Part shown: positions 60,779 through 64,000 of the stretch, in pieces
How the letters are laid out: the number at the start of each line of letters is the position of its first letter
Numbering within the stretch: the stretch's first letter is position 1
Origin: Aldrovandia affinis
Taxonomy: Eukaryota; Chordata; Actinopteri; Notacanthiformes; Halosauridae
Direction of reading: 5' to 3'
Assembly: GCA_029706075.1 (NCBI GenBank)
Contig: JAINUG010000191.1
Span: 1,467,501 to 1,531,500, forward strand
DNA: 64,000 bases
Notes under the pieces: generated by a model
Told to the model about the DNA's origin: nothing
What the model saw: the letters and a program-made list of their open reading frames with translations, nothing else
The model's database searches: none
Position numbers and translations under genes: made by a program

Positions 60779-63535
60779 ATACTAATACGTATAGTTATAC
60801 TTATAAAGTGCTTTTTATGAACCCAAAGACACTGACAAATTAGTGGGATAATACGGGAAAAATGAAAGTCATTAATATATATCTAATCACACGCATTCCG
60901 ATTACTAAATATAGAATCACGTGTCTTGTAGATTGATATCGAAAGCATCTCCAATGCTGCATAAGAACGATGGACACGCTCACAGCAACGAGGGTGCCAG
61001 TGCTGTTGGTATACGTGGAATCACTCACAGCTGGTGTCCTTGGCTCCTGGCGGATCTACGATCTGCGCTGGACTGAGGAACCCTTCATGTCAGCCCCCTG
61101 GGCACTCTGTTACACCCTGTTTTCAGTGACCATTTTCTCCAGCTCAGTCCGCTCACAAAGATGACGGAAAACGCAGTCCTCTGTTCCATGGGCGTCATTA
61201 ATGACAGTTTTGTTTTCGTCCGACAATACAAAAAGAAAAGGGGATAAAAAAAAAACGAGATAAGAAAGGATGGCGGGGACAAAACCCCCCCCAACAAATG
61301 ACATCAATAAATTGTGCAGTTTGAAGCCCCTGGTCTTGGAGGAGGCCGAGTAATCTGCCTGGCCAGATTCACTGCTCCGATTCGCCACACCTCATTGTGC
61401 TGGGAGGCAATTACAGCATTCAGATCTGTCAGGGCGGCGCTTGGCAAGGCCTGTGCCTGTTCGCCATAAATCTGGGTCTCACTGGAGCCGGCTCCTTCAG
61501 CCCTCATTAATCCCTCCCAGATCAGAGGCCCTAATGATCGCACTGGGCCTCGCCGATGCCCCGCTCACGGAGCGACGCTTTCCCGCGACGACGACAACGC
61601 ACAAACGCCCCCAACAGATAAATAATGATGTCACAACAAATCCCTAACACCCAAGTCTGAAACCCCCAAAAGCCTTACTTATAATAACAACAGCGACAAA
61701 AAAAAATCCGCTCAGGAGACACGGTTTGGTCAGAGGTGAGAATTAGACCCACCACACACGTGAAGTGTTTTTCGTCTGCCTGACAGTTTTGTCCCAAGTG
61801 ATCCTGCTGAACGCACTATAAGACTGGTGCTTTGGGGGGGAAAATTAAATCCATCATTTGTGGAAGCGTTGATGCGTTTAGAGATCCCATTTGCTTGCAG
61901 AATGAGCTAATCCCGCCCTCCGCCCACCGTGAGAGACAGGGGGACTCCATATGTGCTTCCTGCATATGTGCAGCTCGATTTACCCCCACTAATCTGTCTG
62001 AAGGAAGGTTGGCAGTGTGTGAAGAGCCAGAGTAAAGCCCCCAGCCGTAATGTGCACATTATTTATTCATTCCCCGTTCAGCTCCCCACTGACCAATCAC
62101 AGCCCACCCCCAAGGGGGGGTAGCTGTGACACTCAGGGAGGTGTGGAGGAGGACAGGTAGGTGGGGGTTGTCCTACAATGGAGTAAGTCTCCTCCGCCCC
62201 CCAATCCAAGCTGATCACCCGCTCCACGTTCTCCCTGTTACCTAACCTCCTTTGTCGAGACTTTCATCTACAGTGATGACAGGACGGGATGGGGCGGGAC
62301 GGGCGACGATTCGAGGAGAATCAGGGAGCCCAACTGCGGGCGGGTGCTGACCGGTCTCCCCTCCCCCAATCCACAACATATGTAAAATGTGCACGTATTA
62401 GGATCAGATTAACGATCGTAATACTTGAAAATTGTGCTGCTACTCGGTATCATTTTTAAACAATGGTAATTAGTGTCAGAGCCTGATAGATGAATGCACA
62501 CAGCCTATTACCGAGGCTCATTTTTCCTCTGCTTTTTTTAGGTTACCGTGGCACAACCACTGGCATGCTAAGAGCCGTGGAAATGCATGGGCGCAATGGC
62601 GGCCGTCTGCGGCTGGTTATCACGGCTCTGAGAACCCAGGCATGGTTGACTCTTTCCTTTTTGGATTAAATTGCATCTCCCAGTTTGTGTACAGTAGATC
62701 TGCAAAAGCGCAGGTCAGACACAGGAGAGAGAGAAGGATTCTACCCTTCCTGTGACCACATGGCAACTACACGCTGGACCCACACGAGGTCAGGGATCGG
62801 GGGAGGCAAAATCCACAGGAACAGGAAACTAATGGACAAAGCTGACCGATTTTGATTTAGGGTGAATCTGTCTTGCATTGTGTTTTGCATTGTGGTTATT
62901 TTGCAAATTACTTGGTTGGTTGACCTGCAGTTGTCCCTTGAAATGTTCTTGTTTTTTCCTCTGCCGAGTTAGCTCTTCCTGCTTCTGTCAAGTGATGCTG
63001 TGCAAAGCAAACCCCAGACACCCAGACACTCATAACGTGTTGTTTTTAAAGAAATAAGGCAGCTTCAGGCTACATAGCCTGCAATGTTTCTTTACACTGA
63101 CTCCACCTTAATTCAAAATGGCAGGTGTGGCCCCAAAACCGAAGAACCTGGAACCCCCTTTCAGTTTCTTTATTATCACGGGGGCCTCTCTGAGGTGCCC
63201 CTCCCCAGTGTTTGGCTGCCCCTGATTACTGTACATTCATATGGTGCTCAAATTACTCACATCCTTCCCAACCCACCCCCCCACCCCCCCATTCCCACCC
63301 TACCACACGCCCCCAAAAGATAAAATAAAAAACAGAGGTGATCCAGGAAACCAGAGTCAAGGTCAAAACCCAGAACCTCAGGTGCTAATCAGGCCCATTT
63401 GGATCAGCGAGGCTCGCTGTCAAACTCTCGGCACAGTTGGGTAATCGAAAGGGATAGGACGTTCCTCTTTCATCTGAACCCTGGCCCCTCGATTGCCTCC
63501 CTGGGGAAGCCCTATGCCAGCCTTCGCTGAAGCAG
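59181..63535. other. Intergenic, no gene recognised
   Basis: AT-rich to 61000, with (aat)n at 60746-60771. Positions 61325-61570 and 62390-62640 are unique, of mixed composition and rich in homeodomain-like motifs, and are candidate regulatory elements. A C-rich stretch lies at 63271-63310. No gene is supported. Confidence 0.65.
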
Positions 63536-63537
63536 TC

Positions 63538-63627
63538 TGCCATCAACACTGATAAGCTCATTGGACAAGCCATCAACACCGATAAGCTCATTGGACGAGC
63601 CATCAACACTGATAAGCTCATTGGAGG
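63538..63627. repeat. 30-bp tandem repeat, three copies
   Basis: gccatcaacactgataagct plus cattgga(c/g) repeats three times. The 30-bp period keeps frame, producing a short minus-strand repeat peptide that is not a gene. Confidence 0.9.
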
Positions 63628-64000
63628 GCTCTCAAACAGGGTGCCTATGTTCCCTGTTGCCTTCTCATGGTGATTTGGAGAAGATTTGTGGCTTTTAGAT
63701 GGAGACCCGGTTATCTAATTATGGTTCCCAGGGCAAGAGTAACACACTGCAGCTTTGGGGTTTGTTTTCCATTCTAATCCTAGTACAACCCAGCAAAAAC
63801 GCAAAAACAAGCTTCAAAAACAGACGTAACGTAAAGCTTGAGTGGCAGAAGAAAAACACAACGCAAGAGCAGAAAAGGGAAGCATTCGATCTTTGAGCAT
63901 CTGCAGTCCAAGGCGAGAGTAAGCAATCCCCTCTGAAGGGATGGAGTCTTGAGGGGAGTTTTTTTTAAGTTTAGAGGGATGAATTTATGGCACCGAGAGC
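63628..64000. other. Intergenic, no gene recognised
   Basis: Unique sequence to the window end; nothing recognised. Confidence 0.65.

Overview
This is vertebrate nuclear DNA, almost certainly from a ray-finned fish. It carries the 3' part of one multi-exon gene on the + strand, an EphA4 receptor tyrosine kinase (epha4), followed by about 39 kb with no recognisable gene. The fish call rests on compact GT-AG introns, tRNA-derived SINEs ending in a 'gtaagtcgctttggata' tail, Tc1/mariner fossils, non-LTR retrotransposon tails and abundant (CA)n and (CT)n tracts. I cannot name the species or decide which epha4 paralogue this is.

Positions 1-24,880 are epha4. The window opens in an intron, so the signal peptide, ephrin-binding domain and Cys-rich domain lie upstream. 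Thirteen coding exons follow: FN3-1 (one exon), FN3-2 (two), transmembrane (one), juxtamembrane (two), kinase (five, plus the end of the second juxtamembrane exon), a SAM exon, and a last exon ending in the PDZ-binding tail VPV. Together they encode 642 residues with intact catalytic motifs. The 3' UTR is about 3.9 kb long, with a poly(A) signal at 24,852.

Two coding oddities stand out. The SAM exon (20,416-20,526) is about 48 nt shorter than expected and is internally out of frame, yet its splice phase still joins the last exon in frame. The receptor would keep its C-terminus but lack most of the SAM fold. Second, the donor of the FN3-2 exon is duplicated exactly 63 nt downstream (29 identical bases), which offers an in-frame 21-residue insertion before the membrane.

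The introns are rich in tandem repeats. One is a ten-copy 43-bp VNTR that abuts a kinase exon acceptor and leaves 428 nt without any AG. Another is a 20-bp G/C-rich minisatellite of about 22 copies. There is also a 0.6 kb polypyrimidine tract.

Positions 24,881-64,000 look like a gene desert. They hold an 815-bp Tc1 fossil with intact ends, SINE copies, several minisatellites, a three-part tandem repeat with a unit of about 520 bp, a dispersed two-module duplication, a small CpG-rich palindrome cluster near 50.97 kb, and unique stretches that could be regulatory elements. I see no new multi-gene system. The most interesting signals are changes to exon structure and splicing in epha4.
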